From NCBI GenBank assembly GCA_949516455.1, contig CATILC010000133.1, positions 1 through 11,028 on the forward strand: a DNA stretch of 11,028 nucleotides, given 5' to 3'. This DNA is from Flavobacteriia bacterium. GTDB lineage: Bacteria; Bacteroidota; Bacteroidia; Flavobacteriales; Schleiferiaceae. Positions 1 to 6,949 of the stretch are shown here, piece after piece. The notes under the pieces are model-generated. The model was given only the letters and a program-made list of their open reading frames with translations. It did not search any database and was not told where the DNA came from. A program made the position numbers and the translations under genes. Numbering within the stretch: the stretch's first letter is position 1; every line of letters begins with the position of its first letter.

Positions 1-389
1 AATTGGTCGCAACGCTCGTTTTCCACGTGCCCGCTGTGGCCCTTGATCCAGTGGAATTGCACTTGGTGCTTGCGATACACCTTTAAAAAGCGTTTCCACA
101 GATCCGGATTCAGTCTTTTTGCGAAATTCTTTTTCTCCCAGCCAAAGACCCAGCCTTTCGAAACGGCATCCACCACATATTTGGAATCTGAAGTGATGTG
201 GACCGTTTGACCAGGTTCCCTTATGGCTTCCAAGGCGACGATCACAGCCAGCAGTTCCATTCTGTTGTTGGTGGTTCGTTCAAATCCGGCAGAAAGCTCT
301 TTATAGTGCTTTCCCGAGCGCAGAATAGCCCCATAACCACCCGGTCCTGGATTACCAAGCGATGATCCGTCCGTGAATATCTCGATCAT
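1..389 (-). CDS. rnhA: Ribonuclease HI, C-terminus cut by the window edge
   Basis: Endonuclease that degrades the RNA strand of RNA-DNA hybrids (R-loops, primers) in the cytoplasm. The visible 129 residues hold nearly the whole catalytic core. All four acidic metal ligands of the family are present: D7 (FTDGS), E45 (NNRMELL), D68 (TSDSKYV) and D128 (NERCD). The catalytic-loop histidine is H118 (KGHSGH), and the N-terminal LGNPGPGGYGAIL block is typical. Bacterial RNase HI is about 155 residues, so roughly the last 25 lie beyond position 1. The ATG at 389-387 shares its A with the TAA of purN (TAATG), so rnhA is probably translated by coupling to purN and has no promoter of its own here. No key residue is missing. 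Assignment is near certain from the motifs; the unseen C-terminus is assumed intact. Confidence 0.96.
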   Translation of the reverse strand, partial: MIEIFTDGSSLGNPGPGGYGAILRSGKHYKELSAGFERTTNNRMELLAVIVALEAIREPGQTVHITSDSKYVVDAVSKGWVFGWEKKNFAKRLNPDLWKRFLKVYRKHQVQFHWIKGHSGHVENERCDQ

Positions 390-967
390 TATTCTTCCGA
401 TCCGAGATCGGTCAGCACCCACTCAATGACTGAAGGAAAGTGCCTGTGTTCCAATTCTTGCACTTTGCCAGCCACTTCTTCGGCCGTATCGTCCGGGTCG
501 ATCTCCACACTGTCCTGGAAAACGACCTCTCCCTCGTCATATTCCTCTGTGACATAATGAATGGTGATGCCGGTTTCCTCCTCTTCATTTTCGACCACTG
601 CACGATGGACATTCATTCCGTACATGCCTTCACCGCCATAATCGGGCAGGAGCGCCGGATGAATGTTCAGGATCTTGTTTTCAAATTGCTGAACGATATC
701 GACGGGGAGTTTCCAAAGGAATCCCGCCAGTACCACGAAGTCGATCTTATGGCTTTCAAGTCGTTCCAGGACCATTCCGGATTCCATCTGATCGCGCCCA
801 AATACCACTACTGGGACGCCATAGGGTCTGGCGCGGTCAATGATTCCTGCCGAACGCTTGTTGGTCAGGACCAGGTGAACGCGCGCAACCTCACTTTCCT
901 CAAAGTATTTGAGAATGTTCTGGGCGTTGGTCCCCGAACCGGATCCGAAAATGGCTACACGATACAT
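389..967 (-). CDS. purN: Phosphoribosylglycinamide formyltransferase (GART)
   Basis: Transfers the formyl group of 10-formyltetrahydrofolate to glycinamide ribonucleotide, the third step of de novo purine synthesis. The product has 192 residues, a usual PurN length. It opens with the phosphate-binding loop GSGSGTN (8-14). It carries the catalytic triad known from E. coli PurN: N101 and H103 in NIHPALLP, and D144 in EEYDEGEV. The ETGITIHYV segment (131-139) is also characteristic, and the GGEGMYG insert after NIHPALLP is the form I associate with Bacteroidota. The ATG at 967 is the only start that leaves the beta1-loop intact. It is the first gene of a two-gene unit with rnhA and is divergent from acpP. 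A TATTTTTG -7 element lies about 34 nt upstream of the start. Nothing is unusual. Confidence 0.97.
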   Translation of the reverse strand: MYRVAIFGSGSGTNAQNILKYFEESEVARVHLVLTNKRSAGIIDRARPYGVPVVVFGRDQMESGMVLERLESHKIDFVVLAGFLWKLPVDIVQQFENKILNIHPALLPDYGGEGMYGMNVHRAVVENEEEETGITIHYVTEEYDEGEVVFQDSVEIDPDDTAEEVAGKVQELEHRHFPSVIEWVLTDLGSEE

Positions 968-1000
968 GCCGCTACTTCAGTTCATCATTCCTTGGTCGTT

Positions 1001-1008
1001 CAAAAATA
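1001..1008 (-). promoter_or_regulatory. Probable -7 promoter element for purN-rnhA
   Basis: The minus strand reads TATTTTTG here, a full match to the Bacteroidota -7 consensus TAnnTTTG, 33 nt before the purN ATG. No clear TTG is seen at the expected -33 spacing, so this rests on the -7 match and its position alone. Confidence 0.45.
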
Positions 1009-1032
1009 GCCAATTGAAGGGCACGGAACGTA

Positions 1033-1059
1033 TTGTTGGGTATGTGCCTTTTATCTTTC
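1033..1059 (+). promoter_or_regulatory. Possible promoter of the acpP-fabF-rnc-pyk operon
   Basis: TATCTTTC (1052-1059) matches the Bacteroidota -7 consensus TAnnTTTG except for the last base. A TTG at 1033-1035 lies 16 bp upstream, slightly short of usual -33 spacing. Transcription would start near 1066, about 25 nt before the acpP ATG. The leader has no Shine-Dalgarno sequence and is A-rich, as is usual in this phylum. It is one of two divergent promoters in the 123-bp purN/acpP gap. Confidence 0.35.
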
Positions 1060-1090
1060 TTTGCACCTGAAATAATCAAATAGACCCATC

Positions 1091-1327
1091 ATGTCTGAAA
1101 TCGCTTCAAGAGTAAAAGCCATCATCGTTGACAAACTCGGTGTGGACGAGAACGAAGTGACCCTGGAGGCCAGTTTCACAAACGATCTTGGCGCAGACTC
1201 CTTGGATACCGTAGAGCTCATCATGGAGTTCGAAAAAGAATTCGACATTCAAATTCCAGACGACCAAGCGGAGAACATCGCTACAGTCGGTCAGGCCACC
1301 TCTTACATCGAGGAAGCCACAAAATAG
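1091..1327 (+). CDS. acpP: Acyl carrier protein
   Basis: Small acidic carrier that holds growing acyl chains as a thioester on a 4'-phosphopantetheine arm during type II fatty-acid synthesis in the cytoplasm. The 78-residue product has the attachment site GADSLD with the modified serine at S37, followed by helix II (TVELIMEFEKEF), which binds partner enzymes. Length and motif are those of AcpP rather than a specialised secondary-metabolism carrier. It is first in a plus-strand operon; the stop is separated by one base from the fabF start, which fits its role as FabF's substrate carrier. Start choice is secure because the upstream sequence is the divergent promoter region. Confidence 0.98.
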   Translation: MSEIASRVKAIIVDKLGVDENEVTLEASFTNDLGADSLDTVELIMEFEKEFDIQIPDDQAENIATVGQATSYIEEATK

Positions 1328-1328
1328 C

Positions 1329-2582
1329 ATGCAGCTTAAACGGGCGGTCATAACCGGCCTTGGGGTCGTCAGCCCCGTAGGCAATTCCGTAGAGGAATAT
1401 TGGAAAAGCCATCAGCAGGGACTCAGCGGCGCTGCGGAGATCACACTCTTTGATGCCGCGAAGTTCAAGACGCGTTTTGCTTGTGAGGTAAAAGGGTTCG
1501 ACCCTTTAGATTATCTCGACAGAAAAGAGGCGCGTAAAATGGACCGCTTTTCCCAGTTTGCCATTGCCTCTGCCGATCAGGCCATAGCCGATTCTGGATT
1601 CAAAGATTCAGATGCGGACCTGAACGAGGTGGGTGTGATCTGGGGTGCCGGAATAGGAGGGATGGACACCTTCTTTTCCGAGGCGATCAATCTCCGAGAA
1701 AACGATTACAACCCGCGCTTCAGTCCATTCTTCATACCCAAGGTGATCACAGATATCGCTCCTGGTCACATCAGTATTCGTCATGGATTCAGGGGAATGA
1801 ATTTCGCCACCGTTTCGGCTTGTGCATCTTCGACGAACTCGCTGATCGATGCGCTGAATTACATCCGGCTGGGCAAGGCAGATATCATTGTGGCTGGAGG
1901 ATCTGAAGCCTGTGTGGCGCCCTCAGGTGTGGGTGGATTCAATGCCATGCACGCCCTGAGCGTTCGAAATGACGATCCCCAAACGGCCTCACGACCCTTC
2001 GATAAGGACAGGGACGGCTTCGTTCTCGGTGAAGGCGGCGCCTGCTTGATCGTGGAAGAGCTGGAACACGCATTGGCTAGAGGGGCCAAGATCTACGCCG
2101 AACTTGCGGGTGGTGGTCTTTCAGCAGATGCCCATCACTTGACCGCTCCCCACCCTGAAGGATTGGGCGCTGAGAAGGTCATGGAACGGGTTCTTTCAGA
2201 CGCTGGAATGAACCCTGAGGATGTCGATTACATCAATGTGCATGGAACGAGCACCCCTTTGGGTGATGTTGCTGAGGTTACGGCCATTCAAAAGGTGTTT
2301 GGCGAACATGCGTATTCCTTGAACATCAGCAGCACAAAATCAATGACGGGGCATCTTCTGGGTGCAGCCGGAGCTGTCGATGCGATGGCAACCTTATTGG
2401 CCGTGACGGAAGATCTCGTGCCACCGACCATCAATCACTTCACGGACGATCCCGCATTGGACCCCAAACTGAATTTCACTTTTGAAAACGCTGAGAAACG
2501 GACGGTTCGGGCCGCGATCAGCAATACGTTTGGATTTGGCGGGCACAACGCGTCCGTTCTTTTCAAGAAGTTTTCGTCCTAA
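1329..2582 (+). CDS. fabF: Beta-ketoacyl-ACP synthase II
   Basis: Condenses malonyl-ACP with acyl-ACP to extend fatty acids by two carbons (KAS II). The 417-residue length is typical. The thiolase-fold catalytic triad is visible: C165 in TVSACASSTNS, H305 in NVHGTSTPLGD and H342 in MTGHLLGAAGAV. The structural lysine K337 precedes it (SSTKSMTG). The C-terminal FGFGGHNAS loop is also present. KAS I (FabB) is the close alternative, but adjacency to acpP and the overall sequence favour FabF. It begins one base after the acpP stop, and its TAA overlaps the rnc ATG (TAATG). Co-transcription with acpP is widespread in bacteria. No irregularities were seen. Confidence 0.97.
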   Translation: MQLKRAVITGLGVVSPVGNSVEEYWKSHQQGLSGAAEITLFDAAKFKTRFACEVKGFDPLDYLDRKEARKMDRFSQFAIASADQAIADSGFKDSDADLNEVGVIWGAGIGGMDTFFSEAINLRENDYNPRFSPFFIPKVITDIAPGHISIRHGFRGMNFATVSACASSTNSLIDALNYIRLGKADIIVAGGSEACVAPSGVGGFNAMHALSVRNDDPQTASRPFDKDRDGFVLGEGGACLIVEELEHALARGAKIYAELAGGGLSADAHHLTAPHPEGLGAEKVMERVLSDAGMNPEDVDYINVHGTSTPLGDVAEVTAIQKVFGEHAYSLNISSTKSMTGHLLGAAGAVDAMATLLAVTEDLVPPTINHFTDDPALDPKLNFTFENAEKRTVRAAISNTFGFGGHNASVLFKKFSS

Positions 2583-3298
2583 TGCTCCTTCGGGATCTGC
2601 TCCAACCCTCAAAAAAGACGCATCCCGAGCTCAGTCGACTGAAAAAATTACTCGGTTTTTCTCCCAAGAAGACTGAGATCTACTCCATTGCCCTGAGGCA
2701 CAGTTCGGCCTCCAGTCAAATCAGGGGGAAAATGGACAACCAGCGCTTGGAATTTCTTGGAGATGCTATCCTCGGTGCTGTCGTGGCTGAGTACCTCTAC
2801 AGAAAACTCCCCATGAAGGACGAGGGCTATCTGACCCAGATGCGTTCAAAGATCGTGAGCAGGAAAAAGTTGAATTCGATCGCGGAAAAGATGGGGTTGC
2901 TTGAGCTTATTGAAACGCGCAATCACCGACCGAAAACAGGACAAGCCATGCTGGGAGATGCGCTTGAGGCCTTGATCGGGGCCATTTACATCGATCGCGG
3001 TTATGCCTGCGCTCAACGCTTTGTCAAAATGAAGCTCATTGACAAACACGTGCAGTTCAACGATCTCGATAAGACCGTCATCAGCTTTAAAGGTCAGCTG
3101 CTCGAATGGAAACAGAAAAACAAGAAAAAGCTGGAGTTGACCGTAAAGAATATCGGAGGGGGAGAGGGCCGGCCTGGCTTTGAATGCCTGGTCCATCTCG
3201 ATGGAGACCTGGTGGCCAGCGCCCGTGGACGCTCCAAGAAACGAGCGGAGGAAAATGCATGCGAAAAGGCATTTTCCAAGCTCCAAATATCGCTTTAA
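2582..3298 (+). CDS. rnc: Ribonuclease III
   Basis: Double-strand-specific endoribonuclease that processes rRNA precursors and structured mRNAs. The 238 residues comprise an endonuclease domain (about 20-155) and a double-stranded RNA-binding domain (about 165-236, with GRSKKRAEENACEKAF near its end). In the signature NQRLEFLGDAIL (53-64), E57 and D61 match E. coli E41 and D45. D126 and E129 in GDALEALIG match D114 and E117, so the core metal-binding residues are present. Position 54 is Q where E. coli has E38. The ATG overlaps the fabF TAA, and the gene's own TAA overlaps the next ATG, so it is translationally coupled on both sides. A 9-bp inverted repeat lies in its last 50 bases. Placement between fabF and pyk is typical of flavobacteria. 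Confidence 0.96.
   Translation: MLLRDLLQPSKKTHPELSRLKKLLGFSPKKTEIYSIALRHSSASSQIRGKMDNQRLEFLGDAILGAVVAEYLYRKLPMKDEGYLTQMRSKIVSRKKLNSIAEKMGLLELIETRNHRPKTGQAMLGDALEALIGAIYIDRGYACAQRFVKMKLIDKHVQFNDLDKTVISFKGQLLEWKQKNKKKLELTVKNIGGGEGRPGFECLVHLDGDLVASARGRSKKRAEENACEKAFSKLQISL
3250..3277 (+). repeat. 9-bp inverted repeat inside the 3' end of rnc
   Basis: GGAAAATGC (3250-3258) and GCATTTTCC (3269-3277) are perfect complements around a 10-base loop. In RNA this would form a hairpin ending 20 nt before the start of the next gene. No T-run follows, so it is not a standard terminator. By rough estimate, about one such repeat is expected by chance in a window this size. Confidence 0.4.
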
Positions 3299-3792
3299 TG
3301 GGGCGGTTGGTTCTTGATTGGGAGGAGTGTACCAGCGCAAGACATAAGGTGGGGCTTGTCTGCGCCCTCGATCCACATATGTTGGTCTATCGGATGAATC
3401 AGGCCACTGACCTGAAGCTTGTGCGAAAGCGGGTCGGCGATGACCACTGTGTAAAGCTGGCCAAGGCCAGCTACACTTTTGCCCTCTTTGAGGGACATTG
3501 CCCAAGAACGGGTGTCCACGCCCACCTGCTTCAAAACCAGAGTTTCGAATCCACATCCAGCGAACCCAATGAGCCCGACGGTTTGTTCGGAGATACATCC
3601 TTTCTCCAACAAGCTCGGTTGAGCAAAGACAAGCGCAAGCCAGACTATTTTCTCTTGCTCGACGAATCCACTTGCAGCCATGGACAACTGACTGAGCTCA
3701 TCAGTACTACAGCTCAACTACGGGGCGTACTTTCCGCCTTTGAATTCACGCCTTCCGAGAAACGGGAAGAAGAACATTTTATACTTGATTGA
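3298..3792 (+). CDS. IPExxxVDY-type protein, function unknown
   Basis: A 164-residue soluble protein without signal peptide or membrane segment. I assign it to the Bacteroidota family named for an IPExxxVDY motif. The grounds are its place between rnc and pyk, where that family sits in flavobacteria, its size, and a matching plan: an N-terminal KVGLVCAL/HMLVYRMNQ block and a late DYFLLLDE strand (116-123). The naming motif itself is largely lost: the aligned stretch (109-117) is SKDKRKPDY, keeping only D116-Y117. No catalytic motif can be recognised and no function is known to me. Its ATG overlaps the rnc TAA, and its TGA abuts the pyk ATG with no gap, so it is made with both. Reading could extend upstream inside rnc, but the coupled ATG at 3298 is the natural start. 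The family call is moderate; that the gene is real is very likely. Confidence 0.72.
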   Translation: MGRLVLDWEECTSARHKVGLVCALDPHMLVYRMNQATDLKLVRKRVGDDHCVKLAKASYTFALFEGHCPRTGVHAHLLQNQSFESTSSEPNEPDGLFGDTSFLQQARLSKDKRKPDYFLLLDESTCSHGQLTELISTTAQLRGVLSAFEFTPSEKREEEHFILD

Positions 3793-5217
3793 ATGCAATT
3801 CAACAAAGCCAAAATCGTGGCCACACTCGGACCGGCCAGCGACTCCAAAGAAAAGATCCTGGCACTGGCCAACGCAGGGGTCAATGTGTTCCGGATCAAC
3901 TTTTCACATGGTTCGCACGAACAAGCCAGGCGCATCATCCAGAACATTCGGGAGGTCGACAAACAAACCGTACACAACCTGGCCATTCTCGCCGACCTGC
4001 AGGGCCCAAAGCTTCGGGTGGGTGTAGTGGCTGAAGGAAGTGTTGTGCACCCTGGTGATCGGGTTTGTTTCACTACGGAAAATGTCAAAGGAAATGCGAA
4101 AAAGGTCTTTATGACCTACGAACGCTTTCCCAAGGATGTTGAGCCGGGAGAGAAAATCCTGCTTGACGATGGTAAGCTTCTGATGAAGGTCGTAAAGACG
4201 GATCGCAAGAAGGAAGTCATCGCAGAAGTCATACAGGGCGGGCCGCTGAAAAGCAAGAAAGGGGTGAACCTCCCCAACACGCATATTTCATTGCCCTGTC
4301 TGACGGAAAAAGACCTCGCAGACCTCGAGGTGGCCGTCCAGGAACAAGTGGAATGGGTAGGGCTCTCTTTTGTCCGTAATGCCAAGGATGTGCGCGAGTT
4401 GCGAGACCTGCTCGATGGCTATGGATCACACGCACGGATCATCGCTAAGATCGAGAAGCCAGAGGCGGTTGTGGACATAGACAACATCATAGAAGCCACA
4501 GACGGCATCATGGTCGCCCGTGGAGACCTTGGTGTGGAGGTGCCAATGCAGGGTGTTCCCTTGATCCAAAAAATGATCGTCAACAAATGTCACATAGCGG
4601 CTAAGCCCGTCATCATTGCCACCCAAATGATGGAGAGCATGATCTCGAGTATGACCCCCACACGTGCCGAGGTGAACGACGTTGCCAACTCCATTTTGGA
4701 CGGGGCAGATGCCGTGATGCTCAGCGGAGAAACCTCTGTCGGTCAATACCCTGTGGAAGTGGTGCAGACCATCCATAAGATCGTTGCGCACGTTGAGGAA
4801 ACCAGCGAATTCAAAAGCAAAAAGGAAAATCCGCCCCATTACAGAAATGAGCGGTTCATCACGGACAGTATCTGCTATAATGCGAGCAAGATCGCCGATC
4901 AGATCGGAGCCACAGCGATATTGACCCTCACGCATTCGGGGTATACCGCCTTCAAGATATCGTCCCACCGACCCCGCACACACGTCCTTGTTTTCACTGC
5001 CAACAAGACGATTCTCAATACACTCAGCCTGCTTTGGGGTGTTCGTGGCTTTTACTACGACAGGATGTCGAGCACAGACGACACCTTTCAGGATATCATT
5101 AAAATGGTGGAAGAAGAGGGCGTTGTGCACAAAGGCGATATGGTGGTCAAGATCGCTTCCATGCCGATTGAGAAGCAGGGAATGACCAATACGCTCAAGA
5201 TCAGCACGGTTAAATGA
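3793..5217 (+). CDS. pyk: Pyruvate kinase
   Basis: Converts phosphoenolpyruvate and ADP to pyruvate and ATP, the final step of glycolysis. The 474-residue length is normal for a bacterial enzyme with A, B and C domains and no extra C-terminal domain. Motifs seen include KIVATLGPAS (7-16), R34 in NVFRINFSHG, and LADLQGPKLRVG (66-77) leading into the B domain. The active-site signature has K219 and E221 in IIAKIEKPEA, and D245 in VARGDLGVEVP. Further on are ATQMMESM (276-283), TPTRAEVNDVANSILDG and AVMLSGETSVGQYP. The C domain (about 335-474) would hold any effector site. The start lies directly after the upstream TGA, and the gene's own TGA overlaps the next ATG by 4 nt. Location downstream of rnc is typical of flavobacteria. 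Confidence 0.97.
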   Translation: MQFNKAKIVATLGPASDSKEKILALANAGVNVFRINFSHGSHEQARRIIQNIREVDKQTVHNLAILADLQGPKLRVGVVAEGSVVHPGDRVCFTTENVKGNAKKVFMTYERFPKDVEPGEKILLDDGKLLMKVVKTDRKKEVIAEVIQGGPLKSKKGVNLPNTHISLPCLTEKDLADLEVAVQEQVEWVGLSFVRNAKDVRELRDLLDGYGSHARIIAKIEKPEAVVDIDNIIEATDGIMVARGDLGVEVPMQGVPLIQKMIVNKCHIAAKPVIIATQMMESMISSMTPTRAEVNDVANSILDGADAVMLSGETSVGQYPVEVVQTIHKIVAHVEETSEFKSKKENPPHYRNERFITDSICYNASKIADQIGATAILTLTHSGYTAFKISSHRPRTHVLVFTANKTILNTLSLLWGVRGFYYDRMSSTDDTFQDIIKMVEEEGVVHKGDMVVKIASMPIEKQGMTNTLKISTVK

Positions 5218-5462
5218 TCGACTGGGAAGACGGGCCACGCGAATTGGTCGCTCAACTTCGGTTCCGGGATTTCGCCGAGGCTTTTTCTTTTGTTCAAACC
5301 ATCGCCGAACTGGCGGAAGAGGAACAGCATCACCCCAACTTGGATTGGCGCTACAATAGGCTGAAGATCACCTTGAGCACACATGATCTTGGCGGCATCG
5401 TGGGCCCGAAAGACCGTTTGCTGGCTGCGCGAATCGATTCGGCATACGCCGAGTTTACTTGA
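5214..5462 (+). CDS. Pterin-4a-carbinolamine dehydratase
   Basis: Dehydrates 4a-hydroxytetrahydrobiopterin to the quinonoid dihydropterin, recycling the cofactor of aromatic amino-acid hydroxylases; in some bacteria the fold is linked to molybdopterin or other roles. The 82-residue protein fits the family pattern: FRDFAEAFSFV (17-27), E35-x3-H39-H40-P41, Y47 five residues later, then H57-D58 in LSTHDLGGIV after nine residues, and D67. Catalytic histidines H39, H40 and H57 are all present. It is slightly shorter than the usual 90-110 residues, lacking only the extreme N-terminus. It overlaps pyk by ATGA and is the last gene of the operon. No phenylalanine hydroxylase is visible in the window, so the substrate in this organism is uncertain. 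Its end overlaps the convergent pheS by 8 bp. Confidence 0.88.
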   Translation: MIDWEDGPRELVAQLRFRDFAEAFSFVQTIAELAEEEQHHPNLDWRYNRLKITLSTHDLGGIVGPKDRLLAARIDSAYAEFT

Positions 5463-6480
5463 ATTGCTCGAGAAAACGCAGGTCGTTTTCGTAGAAGAGT
5501 CTCAGGTCATTCACCCCATAGAGCAGCATGGCTATGCGTTCCATACCTATTCCAAATGCGTAGCCAGAATACGTTTCAGGATCTACATCGACGTTTCGCA
5601 GAACCTGCGGATGAACCATTCCGCACCCAAGGATCTCCAACCAACCTGTGCCCTTCGTAATGCGCCTATCCGTTTCTGTTTCAAGTCCCCACCAGACATC
5701 CATCTCGGCGCTGGGCTCCGTGAAAGGAAAATAAGAAGGGCGCAGGCGAATTCGCGCGTCGGGGCCAAAGAGTTCCCTGGCGAAGAACAAGAGGGTTTGC
5801 TTGAGGTCTGCAAAAGAAACGCCTTTGTCCACATAAAGTCCTTCGATCTGGTGGAAGATGCAATGGGAGCGGGAAGAGATCGCCTCATTGCGAAAAACCC
5901 TCCCGGGCGAAAGAATGCGCAAAGGGGCTCCGTACTTTTCAAGCGAACGGATCTGAACGGAGGAAGTATGCGTCCTCAGGGCCATCGCCGGACCTTCAGA
6001 ATCAATGAAAAAGGTGTCCTGCATATCGCGTGCCGGATGCTCCTCAGGAAAGTTCAGGGCAGTGAAATTATGCCAATCGTCCTCCATTTCCGGACCTTCC
6101 GAACGAATGAACCCAACGCGCTGAAAGATAGAAGTGATCCGCTCCATCACCTGACTGATCGGGTGCCTGACAGAAGGGTGAAAAGGGCGAACTGGACGTG
6201 AGGGGTCTACATCAAAACCCTCGGACTCGTTGGCATCTTCCAACTGCTCTTTGAGCTTTTTTATCTTCTCTTCTGTCTTGTTTTTGAGTTCATTGAGTGG
6301 TTTACCCAGCCTGCGCTTTTCTTCCGGCGAAACCGCTCTGAACGACTCAAACAATTGCGTGATGAATCCTTTCCTTCCGAGCCAATGAATGCGCAACTCC
6401 TCGGCTTCCTTTGCGCTGGTCGCATTCAGTCCGTCCAATTCCTTATCCAGACGATCCATTTGCTCATTCAAACCCTCCAT
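5455..6480 (-). CDS. pheS: Phenylalanyl-tRNA synthetase alpha subunit
   Basis: Catalytic subunit of the alpha2-beta2 class II synthetase that charges tRNA-Phe. The 341 residues begin with an N-terminal coiled coil (about 1-90, rich in E/K/L) that binds tRNA, followed by the class II catalytic domain. Motifs visible are HPARDMQDTF (148-157), LRTHTSSVQ (169-177), motif 2 with GRVFRNEA (193-200) and FHQIEGL (209-215), RPSYFPFTEPS (247-257), EILGCGMVHP (282-291) and motif 3 GIGMERIAML. A308 in YAFG corresponds to E. coli A294, the residue that sets the size of the Phe pocket. I chose ATG 6480 because the open frame further upstream (to 6549) has no family-like sequence; ATG 6459 is a lesser alternative. 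pheT is not adjacent, unlike in E. coli. No good promoter motif was seen upstream. Confidence 0.96.
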   Translation of the reverse strand: MEGLNEQMDRLDKELDGLNATSAKEAEELRIHWLGRKGFITQLFESFRAVSPEEKRRLGKPLNELKNKTEEKIKKLKEQLEDANESEGFDVDPSRPVRPFHPSVRHPISQVMERITSIFQRVGFIRSEGPEMEDDWHNFTALNFPEEHPARDMQDTFFIDSEGPAMALRTHTSSVQIRSLEKYGAPLRILSPGRVFRNEAISSRSHCIFHQIEGLYVDKGVSFADLKQTLLFFARELFGPDARIRLRPSYFPFTEPSAEMDVWWGLETETDRRITKGTGWLEILGCGMVHPQVLRNVDVDPETYSGYAFGIGMERIAMLLYGVNDLRLFYENDLRFLEQFK

Positions 6481-6537
6481 TTCTCTGTTTTCTGTGGTGT
6501 TTTGTCCTACACATTTTTCATCTTGGATGAAATATCC

Positions 6538-6545
6538 TACTTTTG
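6538..6545 (+). promoter_or_regulatory. Probable -7 promoter element for the lipoprotein pair
   Basis: TACTTTTG is a full match to TAnnTTTG, with transcription expected near 6552, about 22 nt ahead of the ATG at 6574. No TTG lies at ideal -33 spacing: the nearest is at 6523-6525, 12 bp upstream. It falls in the 93-bp divergent gap with pheS. Confidence 0.45.
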
Positions 6546-6573
6546 CCACACAAAGTTGGTGAAACTACGTCGA

Positions 6574-6945
6574 ATGCGAAGATTCAAATTGCTTTTACGT
6601 TTGTTCGTTCCCTTCGTTCTGATTCTCGGTTGTGAAAAAGAAACCGTGCAGGGTCCCTACGAAGTGAGCATACTTGTGAGCAATGACAAAGGCGTGCCCA
6701 TCCAAAATGGGTCTGTTCGCGTTTTTGCTCCCATTGGTGCGGATGGTACCATCAACTATTACCTGACCACAGACGAAAACGGCATGGCTTCGTTTGAATA
6801 TAAACACCCTGCTTATCTTCGCATGGATGCTACAAAATTGAGTTGGAAGGGATGCGGATTCGTTGAACTCTCTGACCAGTCCGCCATCGAAACAAGTATT
6901 GTGATGAAGCCTTATTTCGATCCAGATAACGGTTGCCCTCCATAG
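6574..6945 (+). CDS. Small lipoprotein, first of a tandem paralogous pair
   Basis: A 123-residue secreted protein. The signal peptide has basic residues at 2-9, a hydrophobic core and a lipobox ILGC, so C20 should be the lipidated first mature residue. C20 is followed by EKE, resembling the acidic surface-export signals described for Bacteroidota lipoproteins. The mature part reads as one small beta-rich domain: YEVSILVSN, a turn DKGVPIQNGSVRV, and TTDENGMASFEY. This layout recalls carboxypeptidase-regulatory-like or transthyretin-like folds (inference). It closes with WKGCGFVEL and FDPDNGCPP. C94 and C121 match exact positions in the next gene and could form a disulfide. The longer open frame upstream is discarded because the signal peptide starts at 6574. 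Function is unknown; I recognise no named family. Confidence 0.85.
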   Translation: MRRFKLLLRLFVPFVLILGCEKETVQGPYEVSILVSNDKGVPIQNGSVRVFAPIGADGTINYYLTTDENGMASFEYKHPAYLRMDATKLSWKGCGFVELSDQSAIETSIVMKPYFDPDNGCPP

Positions 6946-6949
6946 GCTG

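Noticed and set aside
440..1009. Plus-strand open frame of 189 codons across purN
   Set aside because: Mirror of purN, which has its full catalytic triad; no start context or family pattern.
2846..3598. Minus-strand open frame of 250 codons across rnc and the IPExxxVDY-type gene
   Set aside because: Antisense to two coupled genes; tryptophan- and arginine-rich translation without any recognisable motif.
4426..5238. Minus-strand open frame of 270 codons across pyk
   Set aside because: Lies entirely opposite pyruvate kinase, whose motifs are intact. The translation is rich in H, D and G with no domain pattern.
5383..6201. Plus-strand open frame of 272 codons across pheS
   Set aside because: It is antisense to the well-conserved pheS frame, overlaps the end of the dehydratase gene, and its translation is arginine-rich and motif-free, as expected of a shadow frame.
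6481..6549. N-terminal extension of pheS
   Set aside because: The extra 23 residues do not resemble PheS, and the stretch contains the divergent promoter for the lipoprotein pair.
6355..6573. N-terminal extension of the first lipoprotein
   Set aside because: The in-frame sequence overlaps the pheS N-terminus in antisense, while a complete signal peptide with lipobox begins at 6574.
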